A DNA stretch of 64,000 nt from Tetraselmis striata (taxonomy: Eukaryota; Chlorophyta; Chlorodendrophyceae; Chlorodendrales; Chlorodendraceae), in assembly GCA_006384855.1 (NCBI GenBank), contig VCJN01002387.1, positions 50,132-114,131 on the forward strand. The letters run 5' to 3'. Under the pieces are notes generated by a model, which saw only the letters and a program-made list of their open reading frames with translations, searched no databases and had not been told where the DNA came from. The translations under genes were made by a program, and so were the position numbers. This document shows, piece after piece, positions 1-11,976 of the stretch; the first letter of the stretch is position 1; each line of letters begins with the position of its first letter.

Positions 1-3000
1 TCTCGGAGTGCCCGCCGACGGAAGCGCCCGAGATCTGCGAGGGCGCGGGCGGCTTCTGCTGAGGCTGCGGAAGGGGGCGCCGATGCTGTGGCTGATGGCG
101 GGGTGCCGCCGGCGGTGGTGGATGGCTGCTCACCGCCGAGCGGCGAAAGTCACCGCTGTGCAGGAGCTGCGCCGCGCTCGCCAGGCGCTGGACACTGCCG
201 ACCTCGGTATGGTGTGTGACGCCGCTGCGGCGCTCCTTGCCCTCGATGCCCTCCATCCGCCTCATACTGCCACCGGCCCGGAGAACACTCCCCCCGAAGA
301 ACCGCCGGACCTGCAGCGGGCGCCGCCGTCGTGGGGCGACAACGCAGATGAGGTTAGGCGGTGATGGGAGGACCAGCGGCGGGTTATGAGTCGCGCGCCC
401 CGCCTTTTCGCTGGGCATGGTGGTGTTGGGAGCACATTAGGGACCTAGACGTACCTTCATGGCGAATGTGGGTGAACCGCTGCCTGGCGGGGCGGTGCCA
501 CTCGCGCACTGCGGCTTTCTTGGCGAGTGGCACCGTCTTTGCGCTACACAAGGAGGTTATACAGTTAGAGCGGCGAGCCGCTGGTACGCCCGCTCGGCGT
601 CGGCTCCGTGCTGGTGCGCCTGGCCTACGCCCACGCTCTGCGGCAAGTGCGCGCCGATGCGTGGGAGGTCATGGGCCCGGCGCAACGCAGCTTTCAGTCG
701 GGAGCTGGCTGTGAGACGGCGTATATGAGCATGTGGGTGGCGCTGCAGCTTTTCGGCGGGCGTGGTACTGCTGGGAAAGGGCTGCTGCTCCTGGACATTC
801 GGAATGCCTTCAATGAGGTATCCCGGGGTGCGATACTTTACGGTTTGCTTCAGCACCCGCGTCTCCATGGCCTGATCCCTTTCTTCCAGATGTTGTACGA
901 CCGCCCTAGCGACATGTACTACTACGCGCCGGATGATCCCGGTACTTTGCGCGCCACCCTGCAGTCTCGTACGGGTGTACGCCAATGTGATGTCCTGGCC
1001 CCGCCATACTTCTGCCTCGCTATCGCGGGCCCAGTGCAAGCGGTTGTGGCTCGTACCGCCGCTGATACTTTCTACTGCCAGAGTTTTGCGGATGATTGCG
1101 GCGCGGCCACTGCCGCGGCTAACGTTCCGCGTGTTTTTGACGAGTATTACACGGAGCTTTCCAAAGTCGGACTGGTGGTACATGACAGTACGACGAGGTA
1201 CGTTCGTCACGCCGGTGACAGCGAGACCGAGTTGCGGACGGTACGGGAGAAGTTGGCCCCGGGAGGATTTCGGGCCCCGGCCGATGATCCTGTCCGGGAT
1301 GGCGCCGTGTACATGGGTGCTCCTATTAGCCATTACCCCGAGTGGATGACCGGCGCGTTGGGGCGCCGCCGGGAGGCCCACGTTACACTGTTGGAGCGCA
1401 TCGCCGCCTTTGGCACGTCGGGATACGGCTGCCACCATGGGACCATGCGGTTGCTGGTCGTATGTGCGGTGCGGCAGACCGGCTTCCTCAGCCGCATGAT
1501 GCCGCCGTCGGAGCTGGGCCCGTTCTTGGAGGCCGTGGACGCCGCCAACATTTCGGCTGCGTTTTCGCTGCTTGGCCTGGACGCTTGCGACCAGTCTACA
1601 CCGCGCATGAAGGCTGCGATCGTTCAGATGAGTTTGCCCGCGGATTTTGGCGGTATGAATCTGGCCTTGTTGCAGTCAGAGGCCCCTGCGGCGTTTTATT
1701 CCGCGCAATCGGTTGTCCTGCCAAAGCTAGTACGGGAGTACGGGCCCGCCCTCGGCCCCTTGTTCGAGGCGGTCCGCGCCGAGGTGTCGTCTGTGGCTAC
1801 GAGTGCTTTGCCATGGGTGCGTGAGACGCGCCGCGTGCGTGTACGAGACTGTACGGGCCCTCACCACGTTACCGCAGGAAGATGTGCGGCGCGCACGTGC
1901 GGCGTGTGGGCACGCCCACGAGATCTTCGAGTTACTTACGGTCAGTAATGCTACGACCACCGCTTCATCGGATCCAGCAGCTGGTACTACGACCCGTACG
2001 GATACGAGCAGTAGCGGAGGACTGCGCGCCACCACATCTCCTTTTACGGCCACTCCTCTTGGAGTTGGTACTGGTGAGGCCACCTCTACTGCCCAGCAAT
2101 TGCTTCCCATCGGTGGTACGTACGAGTACTGCCAATACCGTTACTACATGCGCTTTTATAGCTCTGAAGATACCGTCGCATAGCAATTTATTAGTGGCAC
2201 ACCCTCCGTCAGCAGCAACTTTTTCCCTCCCAGAATCGCTGCCAGCTTCTACTGCTCCGCCCTCGGGTACGGGTTTGGGTGCGGCCTCCGATGATCATCC
2301 CACGCCCATGGCTGTCCAACGCCACCTCAGCCGTGCGATTCGTTTGCGTGACTTCGTGGCCCTCGATCTCAGCTTCCAGCGTAGTGGTGCCGCGGCCTCG
2401 CGACTTGATACCCTGCGCATATACAACGCGTGTGGGCCGGGATCTCTATCGCTGTCGGATCACGAGTCAGCCCGCAAGATTCCTCATGCTGCTTATTCGG
2501 CCGCCGCTGCGCGGGTGCTGGGCCTTTCCCCGCGCGGAGGTTCCGCGCTTGTCACTTGCCGTGGCCCCACGTGTGGTTTTGATCCCTTATGGCTTCGCCC
2601 TACGGATGGCTCGAACCGGAGCGCTACGGATTTCATTGTGAATCATCTACCCATCTGCCCCGTAGCGAACTAAGCGAACTACAAGCACCGCATGCATACC
2701 GCTTTGAAGAATCTGTGGGCATCTGTGGCAATTGACGCGGGGGCGGTGCTTGACCGGGACCGCTCGGGAGCCGGCGACTTGACCCTTGAGACGAGTGGGC
2801 AGCGCCCAGCGGACCGCTTGCGGCCGTCGGATTGACGCTGGCGGGGTGGGGTGGGGGGGGGGGGGGGGGGGGGCGTGCGATTACATGATCGATTTTGCAT
2901 ACGTGTCCTCCACGACCCCCGCTGGTGCACCCCGGGGATCGCGGCGACCGAGGCAGAGCAGGGTAAGTTGGCAGCGGACCGGGCGTCTTCCGCCCCATTG

Positions 3001-3380
3001 CAGGGTGTTCACCAGTACTATCCTTTTGTGGTTGAGGACCGCGGCCGTCTCGGGAAGTCCGCTTTGACGGTGGTCTACATCTTCGTGGTGTTATTGGTTG
3101 TGCGCAACTTCCCTGGCGGTCCTTGAGCCCCGACCTCATGCTTCCTTCGTGGTCAGTCCGTTCAGGCACTTCGGAACTTTGTCGCTAGCCAACCTGCTTA
3201 GTTCCACCGTCACCTGTCGCGCATACGGCGGGGGCTGTTGCAGCGGGTCTTTGCTTGCGTGCATGGTACCCTGGGCGGCATTCTCTCTGCCGGTGTGCAG
3301 ATGGCCAAGTCCGATGCGTGGGCTCGTGCCCATTCTGCATCCTCTCATGCTACTGCTTCCATCTCGCATGTGCTGTAGAG
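1..3380 (+). pseudogene. Degenerate non-LTR retrotransposon with reverse transcriptase
   Basis: The reverse transcriptase core is open from about 569 to 1948. In order it shows a segment reading RPLGVGSVLVRLAYAHAL from about 587, then GPAQRSFQ, the motif LLLDIRNAFNEVSR with the first catalytic Asp, GVRQCDVLAP, and FADDC with the Asp pair. These are the ordered finger and palm motifs of a non-LTR RT. In GVRQCDVLAP the usual GDP is changed to CDV, so activity is doubtful. The reading continues with shifts of frame: frame 3 near 1850-1950 (VRALTTLPQEDVRRARAA) and frame 1 near 2300-2673 (SGAAASRLDTLRIYNACG). The downstream domain reads QYYPFVVEDRGRLGKSAL near 3010-3070, and a C-terminus is at 3241-3378 (HGTLGGILSAGVQMAKSD). 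An Ala-rich N-terminal piece lies at 8-364. At least three frameshifts make it a fossil. The last 190 bp recur at 53990-54190, as expected for the 3' end of such an element. Confidence 0.75.
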
Positions 3381-3966
3381 GACCTTTCCGATTGTCCTAT
3401 TTTGGCGATTTTCTGATATCGCCTTCTGCAGCTAGCTCATGTAGTTATATACGTGCTTGCCCCACCGTGTAGAGCTACCCTATACGTGTAGTAGCGCGCT
3501 ACCATATGCAGCGGTTGCGAAAAGGTGCGCATGCTCATTACAAAACATTTCGCTGCCTACTTGAGTTCGTGCCTCGTGATAGGTGTAGCACTTGTGTAAC
3601 GCTGATGTACGCGGGCATTATGATCGGTTGGAAGGCGCGATGCGGGATCACTCGCGGTACCATGCGAGCGCACATCTATGGGCAGCTTTTGCGGATGTGG
3701 CGAACGAACGTGATAGTTCACGTTATATCGTTCGGAACGTCCATGGGCAGTCTATTGCTATAGAGCCATGCCAAAGACTCCTCATGTGCTGCGCGTAGGG
3801 AAATTTTTCTGAATATTTGAGCTAATGTAAACTCGAGATGTGCGAAATTCGGGCCTCGTTTTTACATCTGCATATACCTCAATGTACACGGCCAAATCCA
3901 TTCAATCTAAAATATGGGGGTTATTGTAGCCAGCACTCCTACCCAACGTACCCCTATTATATTAGG

Positions 3967-4131
3967 ATTGGCGCCACGCGCTTCGATTGCGCGTGAGCAC
4001 AGACCCTATCCAAAGTAGGGTTTGCCATTAATTTGAAGCGTAGTGTACCTACATGCCCCATATTATTTACGATTGGCGCCACGCGCTTCGATTACGCGTG
4101 AGCACAGACCCTACCCAAAGTAGGGTTCGCC
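3967..4131. repeat. Two copies of a 60-bp double-hairpin repeat
   Basis: Copies at 3967-4026 and 4072-4131 differ at only a few positions. Each holds two inverted repeats in a row: CACGCGC/GCGCGTG around a 7-nt loop (6 bp in the second copy) and ACCCTA/TAGGGT around a 7-nt loop. The spacing between copies is 105 bp. No coding frame runs through both. Confidence 0.7.
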
Positions 4132-4146
4132 CCCCAGACTTCATTA

Positions 4147-4330
4147 ATAAAACTCGTACTTCTTCAAGGACTTCAGATGGGCGGGCAGGGTATTCAGGCC
4201 ATGTCCGGGCGGTATTTGAATTCAGGCTTGACTGAAGTGAGCTATATTTGGGACTTCAGGCTTAAGTCCCCTGACTGTGCATGCCTTTCAGCGCAACCTT
4301 GGTTGGCTGGTTCCGTTCTTCCATAATTGA
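4147..4330. repeat. Dispersed repeat, copy 1
   Basis: This stretch aligns by eye with 47033-47215. Shared landmarks are GGACTTCAG, a GGCGGG block, GTATT(C/T)AGGCCAT, and TGCATGCC(C)TTTAGCGCAACC near the right side (CTTTCAGCGC in this copy). Both copies contain AAGT/ACTT-rich palindromic pieces such as TTCAGCTGAA-like words. No coding potential is seen. It is probably an end or internal part of an unrecognised transposable element. Confidence 0.55.
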
Positions 4331-5436
4331 TATTGCATGCCGTCAGGGCGTAGCAGAGGGGGCTGCAGTGCCTACCAGCAGATCGTGACCTAACAGCTGG
4401 TGTAGCTCCGTGTTGCAGCAGTGAGGCTGGTAGCAAGCTGGCAAGGTGATCTTACTCGGGGCATGGCGGCTGCCGCAATATGCATCTGGCATAAGGCGGC
4501 GAGGGCGCAGATATGCTTGGCGCACCTACAACTGGCAGCGAGTGCCTTGACTGTGCCGCAATAAGGAGTAGCCGCCACTACAAATCAGCACTGAGTACCC
4601 GGCCCCCGGCAGCCTGCTCGGGCGGGTTGGGATGGCGATGGCATGCAATGAGAGGAGGCATGGAAGTGCTCAGTGCCTTGCTACCAAGGTCATGAAGGCA
4701 TATTTGTCGTGCGCTCCATATCGTCCCTGGGACAATTCTTTTGCATTGAGCACATTGATGACGTCGTTGACCTCAGAGCTCAAGCAGCGGGGCATTCAGT
4801 ACCCGACCTCCTGTCGTTACTTAAGAGAACAATCGAGATGCCGGCCCGCAAACGTGCTGTTCGCTTCGAATAATGGAATACAGCAGCAGCATACCGCACA
4901 ACACAAATGGCATGCGTTGTGAAATCCAACGGAAACAACGTTTTTGCCTCCCGCCTTTTCGCGCGAAAAGAGGAAAAACTAGTTGGAATAGGGCCCGCAT
5001 ACATCACGGATATTCCCGCAAAACAATTGATGTTTTTTTGGCCCCGCGGACCTTATCTACTTCTACTCAGGTTTTTAAACCCTAAAAACCCTACTTCTAC
5101 GGTATACTAGGCGGGGCATATTTCAAAGGGCGTTGCTGCCTTCAAGTCGGCGCTTCTGGGTATAATGCCTGGTGGTTACAGATAGCCACATCGGCCACAA
5201 GTCAACCGCTATGACCCTTGTTGTGTTCATGCAGGGAAAAAAGGAGAGACGCAAAGCAGCCAGCGAGGGCTGGCACGGCCTCATGTTTAGCAGCACTTAC
5301 AGGCATGCGGAAAGGGCCAGTAGAAACTATTCATGCTGGTGGAACCTGACAGGGCCACCAGCATCATGCCAGTTGCTGCGAGGCCTCCCGGCAGCTGTAC
5401 AGCGCCGGCGTCACAGTTTTGTGCGCCCCGGAATCT

Positions 5437-8400
5437 CTACGCCTGGTTTGCCTTCATGGCCTCGGCTTCCGCAGCTACGTCGACCTCGACATCCTTGGCA
5501 CCGTTGACGTCGATGGTGTCATCCTTGAAATCGGCCATGTCACCGTGGCCGACAAACCTCTTGGCAAAGAACTTGTAGATCTCGCACAGGACGAGCGCGG
5601 TGAAGGCGCCGATAAATGCCAGGAACCACCCAAAGCCCTGGATCTCGTACACGTACAGCTGCAGCACCTCCGTGTTGAGGCCGGGGATGAACAGCGCCAG
5701 GAGCAGAGTGACCTGCGCGCCAAGGGCAACGGCCGTGCTCAGGTGCCTGGTGGAAAAGGACATGCTGCCGCACTTGCCTCACCTGCACGGGATTTTCAAA
5801 CAAGGGCTGCGGCGCACCTGGGCCAGGAGGACGGCATAGTTCATGTACTTGTTGGAGAACATGTTCACCCACACGGGGTTCTCGAACGAGCGCGAGCTGT
5901 AGGCGCGCATGCCCTCAGCCCAGACAAGAGAAATGAAGGCGGTGGTGCGCGCGCGGCGAATGGACTTCTCGATGCAGTCAAGGCATCCGGCCTCGTAGTA
6001 CGAAAAGTACAGCCCGGTCATGTTTTCGCCCTTCGAGTCCCAGACACCCAGCAGCTCGGCCTCCAGCTCCGCATCAGAGGCCTTGCCTGGCTGCAGCCTC
6101 ACCTCCAGCCGCCTCAATGGCGGCATCAATGGTGGTCTCATTCGCCCTCAGCTCGTCCCACTTCTCGTCCGCCATGACCGCAAACGGAACCGAGCCCACG
6201 ACGGCATCAAAACTCTCGATGCACTCGTACTGATCCATGACAGGGTCCACCGCCAGCATCTCGGGTGTGGGGTTTGGGGTGCACTCCATCCACCTATTGA
6301 CGTCCACAGGCGGAGGTACGGTGCAGGTGAAGTCCACCGACGGGTACCAGGTGTCTGGGCCCCAAATGGCACACCCTTCGCGCAGGGGGTCGATGATTTC
6401 AAACACGTTGAACGCGCCGGCATAGGCCCAGAGGGCAATGACATAGATCATCATGATGGAGGCGGTGAGAAACAGGCCGTTCGCGACAATGCCGGCCCAC
6501 ATCCACTTGAGCACGACCGGCTCCGACTTCGGGCGGGGCTTGCGCAGCATCGTCTGGGGCTCGCCGGGCTCAAAGCCCAGAGCGATGGAGGGAGGGAGGT
6601 CGGTGACGATGATGAGGAAGAGAATCTGGAGGGGCTGACGCATCACGGGCAGCTGGATGACGATGCACAGGAAGATCTGGAGCACCTCGGCAAAATGGAC
6701 AGACATGATGAAGGAGATGAACTTCTGGATGCCGGCGTAGATAACGCGGCCCTTCTCGATCGCCTGCGCATTCATGCCACCACGCAGACCGCGAGCGCGT
6801 CAAGGCCCGCATAAAGGTCACACCCAGCGCGCAGCACCGCGCATGCCGCTCATCTCAAGTGCTATACACACATGCATGCATGCATGCATGCATGCAGGCG
6901 CATCGCATCGCAAAGACAGGGCCGCTGCGCACCTTCACAATGGAGCAGAAGTTGTCGTCCGTGAGGATCATGTCCGAGGCGCCCTTGGCGACCTCAGTGC
7001 CTTCCAGGCCCATAGCAACACCAATGTCCGACTTCTGCAGCGCCGGCGCGTCGTTCACGCCATCGCCAGTCATGGCGCACACCCAGCCCTGCCTCTGCAG
7101 AGACTTGACGATCTCAAGCTTGTCCTCGGGCTTGGCGCGCGCAAACACACTGGTCTTCTTGGTCAGTTCGTCAATCTCATGGTGGGGCAGGTAGTCCCCG
7201 TCCTTGCCGGGGCGCAGGTCGCCGCAATCCACAGCCTCGCCGTTGCCCTCCACGAAGGTGCGCGGATTCAGGATATGGATGTTCATCGCAATCGCCTGGG
7301 CAGTCTTCAGATAGTCGCCAGTGATCATGACGACGCGCACGCCGGCAGTCTTGGAGGTGGTCACCGCGTCCTTGACGCCGTCGCGCTCCGGGTCGATGGA
7401 CGCGCACATGCCGCAGAAGGTGCAGTTCTGCACCAGCTTGGCAAACTTGTCATCGGTGTCGTCGTCCTCACCATAAGGGCAGCTCCGCGCCGATCTTGAC
7501 GGTCGCCACTGCAAGCACGCGAAGCGCCCGCGAGGACAGCGCGTCGACCTTCGACATGAGCCTGCGATTGATTTTGGCATCGGGGAGGGGAGAAGAGGGG
7601 GGGAGGGGCATCCCGATAGACTGCTCAGACTTCCTCCCAACCTGGACACAGAGCTGGTCCCAGACCCCCGACACAGCATTGGTACAGGGTGACATTGCCT
7701 TTGCATCCATTTTCCATACCTGGCCTTCTCGGCTTCATCGAGCGGCAGCTCGTTTCCATCCGCATCCATGTACATGGTGCACTTCTCCATGATGTAGTTG
7801 GGGGCGCCCTTGATGTGCGCCGTGTACTCGCCCATGGGGGCGAGGTGCTTGAGGATGCTGTCGCCGGCAGTCTTGGTGATGGTCACCATCATCTTGCGGG
7901 AGGACGAGAAAGGGATCTGGTACGTCTGCGGCTGCGCAACGTCCAGCTCGTCGCGGGTGATCTTGATCTTCTGGCCGGCCACAATCAGCGGGGCCTCAGA
8001 CGAGTTGCCCTTGGGGACCCACTTCACGTTGCCAGTGTCCTCGTCCTTCTCCTGCACGAGCTTGGTGTCGGAGCACAGGACAGCGGAGCCGAGGGTGGCC
8101 ACCACGCCGCGCGACGAGCTGGCATCCTCCCCGCCCTCGGTTTTGGTAATGCCACCGACGGTGGGGTCAAAGCCCTTGCCGGTCACTGTGTAGTCGATGC
8201 CGCCTGCATGCATGGCGACGAGCGTCATCTTGCCCTCGGTGAGGGTGCCGGTCTTGTCTGTGCAGATGATGGAGGCGGAGCCCAGGGTCTCGACGGCTGC
8301 GATCTTGCGCATGAGGACGTTCTCGCTCACCATCGATGAGCAACCGGACGACAAGGAGATGGTCACACACAGAGGCAGGCCCTCGGGAATGGCTGCTACA

Positions 8401-9479
8401 GTGAGGGTCACGGCGATGAGGATCATGTAGAGCCAAGACGGTGTCTCCGGGCTCTCTGGGTCTGTGGTGTTCAGCAAGACGCCGACAACAAATACAACAA
8501 CGCATACGGCAATGGCCATGTAGCCGATCTTGACGGCGAGCGCCTCCAGGTTGACCTGGAGCGGGGTCCAGTTGGCCTTGGTGTCAGGGATGCAGCTCTT
8601 CTTCTTCTTCTTCTTGGTCTTCTTCTTCTTCGACTTGGACTTGCCCTCCTCGATGTCCGCGGCGTCCTCAGGAATGTCCTCCTCCTCGTCGTCGCCCCCA
8701 GTGTCGTTCAGCAGAGCAGCGATGGAGCCAACGCGAGTCTTCATGCCAGTGGCGACAACAATGCCGACGCAAGTGCCGGCCTTCACCTGGCAAGAGGAGA
8801 ACGCCATGCAGTCGGCGGTGAGCTTCTCAGGGTGGCCAGGGATAGGCGGCTTCACAATCGTGTTCTTGGACACGTCCTCAGGCTCTCCGGTGAGAAGCAT
8901 CTCATTCACGCGGAAGTCGCTGGTGTGGATGTTGCGAACGTCGGCGGGCACAACGTCGCCAGTCTTCAGCTTGACGATGTCGCCAGGGACGATTTCGCGA
9001 GACGCGATTTCAACCTCCTCGCCGTCGCGGACAACCAGGGACATAGGCGACTGGAGGGAAGTGAGTGCCTCGAGAGCATCGTTGGCGTTGTTCTCCGTGA
9101 AGGCCGCGATACTCGCGTTGAGGAGCACGATGATCAGGATAGCGATGGAGTCGATGTACGTGAGGAAGTTCTCGGGATTTTCCGAAGCGATGGCGTTGAT
9201 AGTCGCTGAAGCAATCACCGCTCCCAGCAGCAAATACATGACGACCGAGTTCAGCTGGATGAAGAAAAGCATCAAGAGCGAAATCCGCGGGGGCTGCTCG
9301 AGCTCGTTGGGCCCGAGCATGGCAAGCAGCTCCGTTGCCTTGCCCTGGCTGAGGCCCTTCTCGCCATTGGGGTTCAGCTCTTCGTAGATAGCCTCGAGCG
9401 GCAGCAGGTGGTGCTCGGGATTTTGGTCACCCCCGACGGTTTCTGACCTGAACCGGCTGGCTGGGTCGCCCTGAGTCAT
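5437..9479 (-). CDS. P-type II cation-transporting ATPase, about 1,217 aa
   Basis: This is a membrane pump that uses an aspartyl-phosphate intermediate to move cations. The sequence shows an N-terminal cation-ATPase domain, TGE of the actuator loop (residues 197-199), PEGLPLCVTISL in helix M4, DKTGTLTEGKM with the phosphorylated Asp at about 408, MITGDYLKTA, and TGDGVNDAPALQKSDIG at the hinge. M7-M10 are encoded by the last exons. Proposed exons (descending): 9479-7720, 7561-6933, 6763-6103, 6086-5818, 5772-5437. Introns of 158, 169 and 45 nt are GT-AG and keep phase. Two problems remain. One extra G in the GGG at 7477-7479 breaks exon 2, and only a 16-nt GT...AG gap (6102-6087) or a 1-base indel keeps exons 3 and 4 in frame. 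A Lys-rich insert (about residues 280-298, after an acidic stretch) sits between the actuator domain and M3. The M4 motif is closer to Ca2+/Na+-K+ pumps than to H+ pumps, but ion specificity cannot be read. The start is the ATG at 9479, which opens the long first exon. Confidence 0.88.
6871..6898. repeat. ATGC microsatellite in ATPase intron 2
   Basis: About seven tandem ATGC units lie in the 169-nt second intron of the ATPase. The tetramer is self-complementary, so the tract is also a palindrome. Confidence 0.85.
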
Positions 9480-11180
9480 GGCGGGCAGACGTCACTCGGC
9501 CCGCAGTGCGAGCCTCGAAGTGCTGCCGCCGTTTGCCTGCGCACACCCGGTTCGCATACGGTTTAGGGTTGTAACTGCGAAGCGCAGCCTCACAGTGTCG
9601 GCCTCACAGAGTCGGCTCACATGTGGAGTCCTTTATCACGTGGCTAGTCACCGGGCCGGATGTAAAGGTGCTCGCGAAAAACAGGTAACACCCGGACAGT
9701 TATACCCCCATGCGTCTTACGCAACCTTTCAAAGCTCGGGGACAAGCGCCCTGTCCGAACTGCGGCACGGTAGTCGCCACCACTTGTCTCGCGAGTCCCG
9801 ACGCCACCGAAACACCGAACCTGTACCCACCCTGTTCCTCATCTGTTTCGGAGACTTGAAAAACATACCCTAACAGGGCGCCACACCCCCCGTGCCCCTT
9901 AGTGACAAGCTTCGCGAATCTCAAGCGACGTGGGTCGGAGCTGTCACAGGAGGTGGAGTGGACACGCGTGGCCGCGTGCCCGCCGCCAGCGGTCGGTTTA
10001 CTGCTTGTTAGCAGGGCTATCTCTGGACATGAGGAACTCCCGCCCAAAAGTACTTAAAACCAGTATTGCGGTAAGTGGACGGTGAATGACGCAATAGACA
10101 CGCTTCCTTGGCCTACCCGACGCCTCGCGCGCAATTCATCCCCACCCTCTCACCTTTGAGGCGCTACGGCCCCTGTCTTTCCAGTCGTGGCCGAGGCACG
10201 GGCGCAAGCGGGTCCTAGGAACTCCTACCGCGCGCCCACTCTCGAGGAGCGGCTCTTCCCACGCTCGACGCGCACGAACTGCGCACTCGAATATACGGTA
10301 TGTCGGGAGAAAGAAAGTGACGAGGCCACCTTCAGCCGCCAACAACCCTATCTCGTAGGGACACCGGGAGCGCCGACATGGCTTCAGGGCTTCAGGCCCG
10401 CCCCGGCGTGTGGCGGCATCACCGATCCCCGGGGTCACTACACTGTTGCGAACAAACGGAATAATACGGGCGCAGTGCAGAGCGAAAATAATAGTATAAA
10501 TTACGAAAAATGCTGAATACTAACCCAGCAGGAAAACATGAGTAAGAGAATCCTGGCGTATCATCATCGAACTTCCCACCTGTATATATCGTGTGCTATT
10601 CGAGAATATTCTGCTGGATGACTGCGCTTGATTCTCGGAACAAGTGCATGTGCCTGTTAATTAACATTAAAATACAAGGGCGGGGTATAACATATTCTGC
10701 TTCTGCTTTGCGCCCCGCAACCCCACGCTGTTGGCCTGTTGGCCAGATGGGCCATCACCACGCCAGCATCCTGTGCTAGGCGTCAGGTGCCAAGGGGGTT
10801 CATGTATTTGGGGGCTGGGTGGTTGGGGGAATGGTCGTCAAGGTGTCAAGGTGATTGGAGGAATGGTCGTCCACAGCATGCTGTTGCTGCTGTGCACCGT
10901 CGTCTGCGCATCCGCCACGGTTCCGATGCTATTCGTGCGCGTGCCAAACTGCGGCCATGCGCGTGCAATAGCAATACGCGAAAATTCGAGCTGCGACTTG
11001 TTACCGGTACCGGCAAGGTACGGTAGCGACAAAATCATTTATGGCCACATCCCCGCCGATATATACGGGTATTTATACGATCGGTATCCGCACATACGAG
11101 TACTGTACAGGTACAACGGATATACAGCGCAATATACTGCACAAAGCGGCGCTTCGCGCCGGGGATTTGTGCAGGTGCAC
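9480..11180. other. Upstream region of the ATPase gene, no gene recognised
   Basis: The ATPase reads away from this region, so its promoter should lie in the first few hundred bases, but I see no clear TATA box or defined site. The ORFs are short and without family resemblance. From about 10500 the sequence becomes AT-richer and looks non-coding. Confidence 0.4.
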
Positions 11181-11198
11181 CTACTACCTCTTGGGTTG

Positions 11199-11515
11199 AG
11201 CCTGGTGCGGGATGCGGGCCGCTGTTAGCCGGCTTGTAGTTTTGATCTTGTAATACTTTTGTTTCCGGGTAATACTGCTTTTAGCGTTAGATTTGTCAGT
11301 AATTTATTTTTAAGAGAAGTATTAATTTGTCGTAAAACAGATTAAATCTACAAGCCGCGTAAAAGCGGGCCGCTGACTACTGGTGTGCATTACAAAAAGG
11401 CCAGTACCCAACCCACCGCTAAAAGCAGTATTAATACCCCCCCCCCAAAAAGCAGGACCACAAGATCAGCAATACAGTACAAGCCACAGGCGGCCCGCAT
11501 CCCGCACGAGGCCGC
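11199..11515. repeat. Large imperfect inverted repeat (about 95-bp arms)
   Basis: The left arm, about 11199-11290, and the right arm, about 11417-11515, are inverted copies. Outer blocks GTGCGGGATGCGGGCCGC pair with their complement near 11491-11508, TGATCTTGT pairs in the middle, and TAATACTGCTTTTAGCG pairs at the inner end. The spacer is about 125 bp and contains a further partial inverted copy of the CGGCTTGTAG block near 11350. It looks like a palindromic MITE remnant or an inverted duplication just left of the YR element. Confidence 0.6.
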
Positions 11516-11932
11516 GCAGGTCGGGCCGGTCGTCAGGTCTACGGGGCGGGCACGCCGCGAATCGCCGTGCCCGCCGCCTGTACCGGCCCCGGACGCCGGA
11601 CGCCGGACGCCGGACGCCGTCGTTCGACCGTCGCCCGTCCGTCGACGGACGCCGGGCCCCGGGTCGGCGGACTGCCCCCGCACCGCGGCGACCCCTTTCT
11701 ACAGCATCATTTCACAGCATAAACTTGGACCACCGCACAGTCGCTGTAAGAATAAAAGATGAGGGCCCGTCTCGCTCGCTGATTCAGCAGTAAAAACGCG
11801 CTGCGGTATGTTTTAAACTAGTTTATGGGGTTTCCTCCCTTGACCTAACCGCTTTTCAGCTACAAGTGCTGCTCAGTGGTACGGGAACTAGGCATCTGTT
11901 GTTGCGCCCTTTTTGGGTGCAGCACGAGTAGA

Positions 11933-11940
11933 TATAAAAG
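11933..11940 (+). promoter_or_regulatory. TATA box in A1 repeat (second copy 14809-14816)
   Basis: TATAAAAG occurs at the same place in both A repeats, 44 nt before the conserved hairpin. An RNA started 25-30 nt downstream would carry the hairpin within its first 20 nt or so. The inverted copy at 15.4-15.6 kb has the related word CATAAAAC at the corresponding position. Confidence 0.6.
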
Positions 11941-11976
11941 CAGCTAGAACAGCTGAGCCTGCCATCTTCCAGTTTC

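Larger units (their letters stand above)
3381..5436. other. Intergenic, repeat-bearing, no gene seen
   Basis: No ORF here has recognisable protein character. The stretch holds the paired hairpin repeat (3967-4131), a dispersed repeat (4147-4330) and a short telomere-like segment near 5081-5096 where CCTAAA-type units appear twice. The rest looks like decayed non-coding sequence between the RT fossil and the 3' end of the ATPase gene. Confidence 0.5.

Noticed and set aside
557-1438. Long minus-strand ORF (293 codons)
   Set aside because: It is antisense to the reverse transcriptase core and has no motif; GC-rich coding DNA gives such shadows.
5419-6177. Plus-strand ORF of 252 codons over the ATPase 3' exons
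   Set aside because: Antisense shadow of exons encoding transmembrane helices M7-M10; composition is Ala/Arg/His-rich without domain.
6871-6898. ATGC repeats as a CRISPR or origin-like iteron
   Set aside because: A simple tetranucleotide microsatellite inside an intron explains it; there are no spacers.
8530-9387. Plus-strand ORF of 285 codons
   Set aside because: Mirror frame of ATPase exon 1; the poly-Phe stretch is the complement of the Lys-rich insert.
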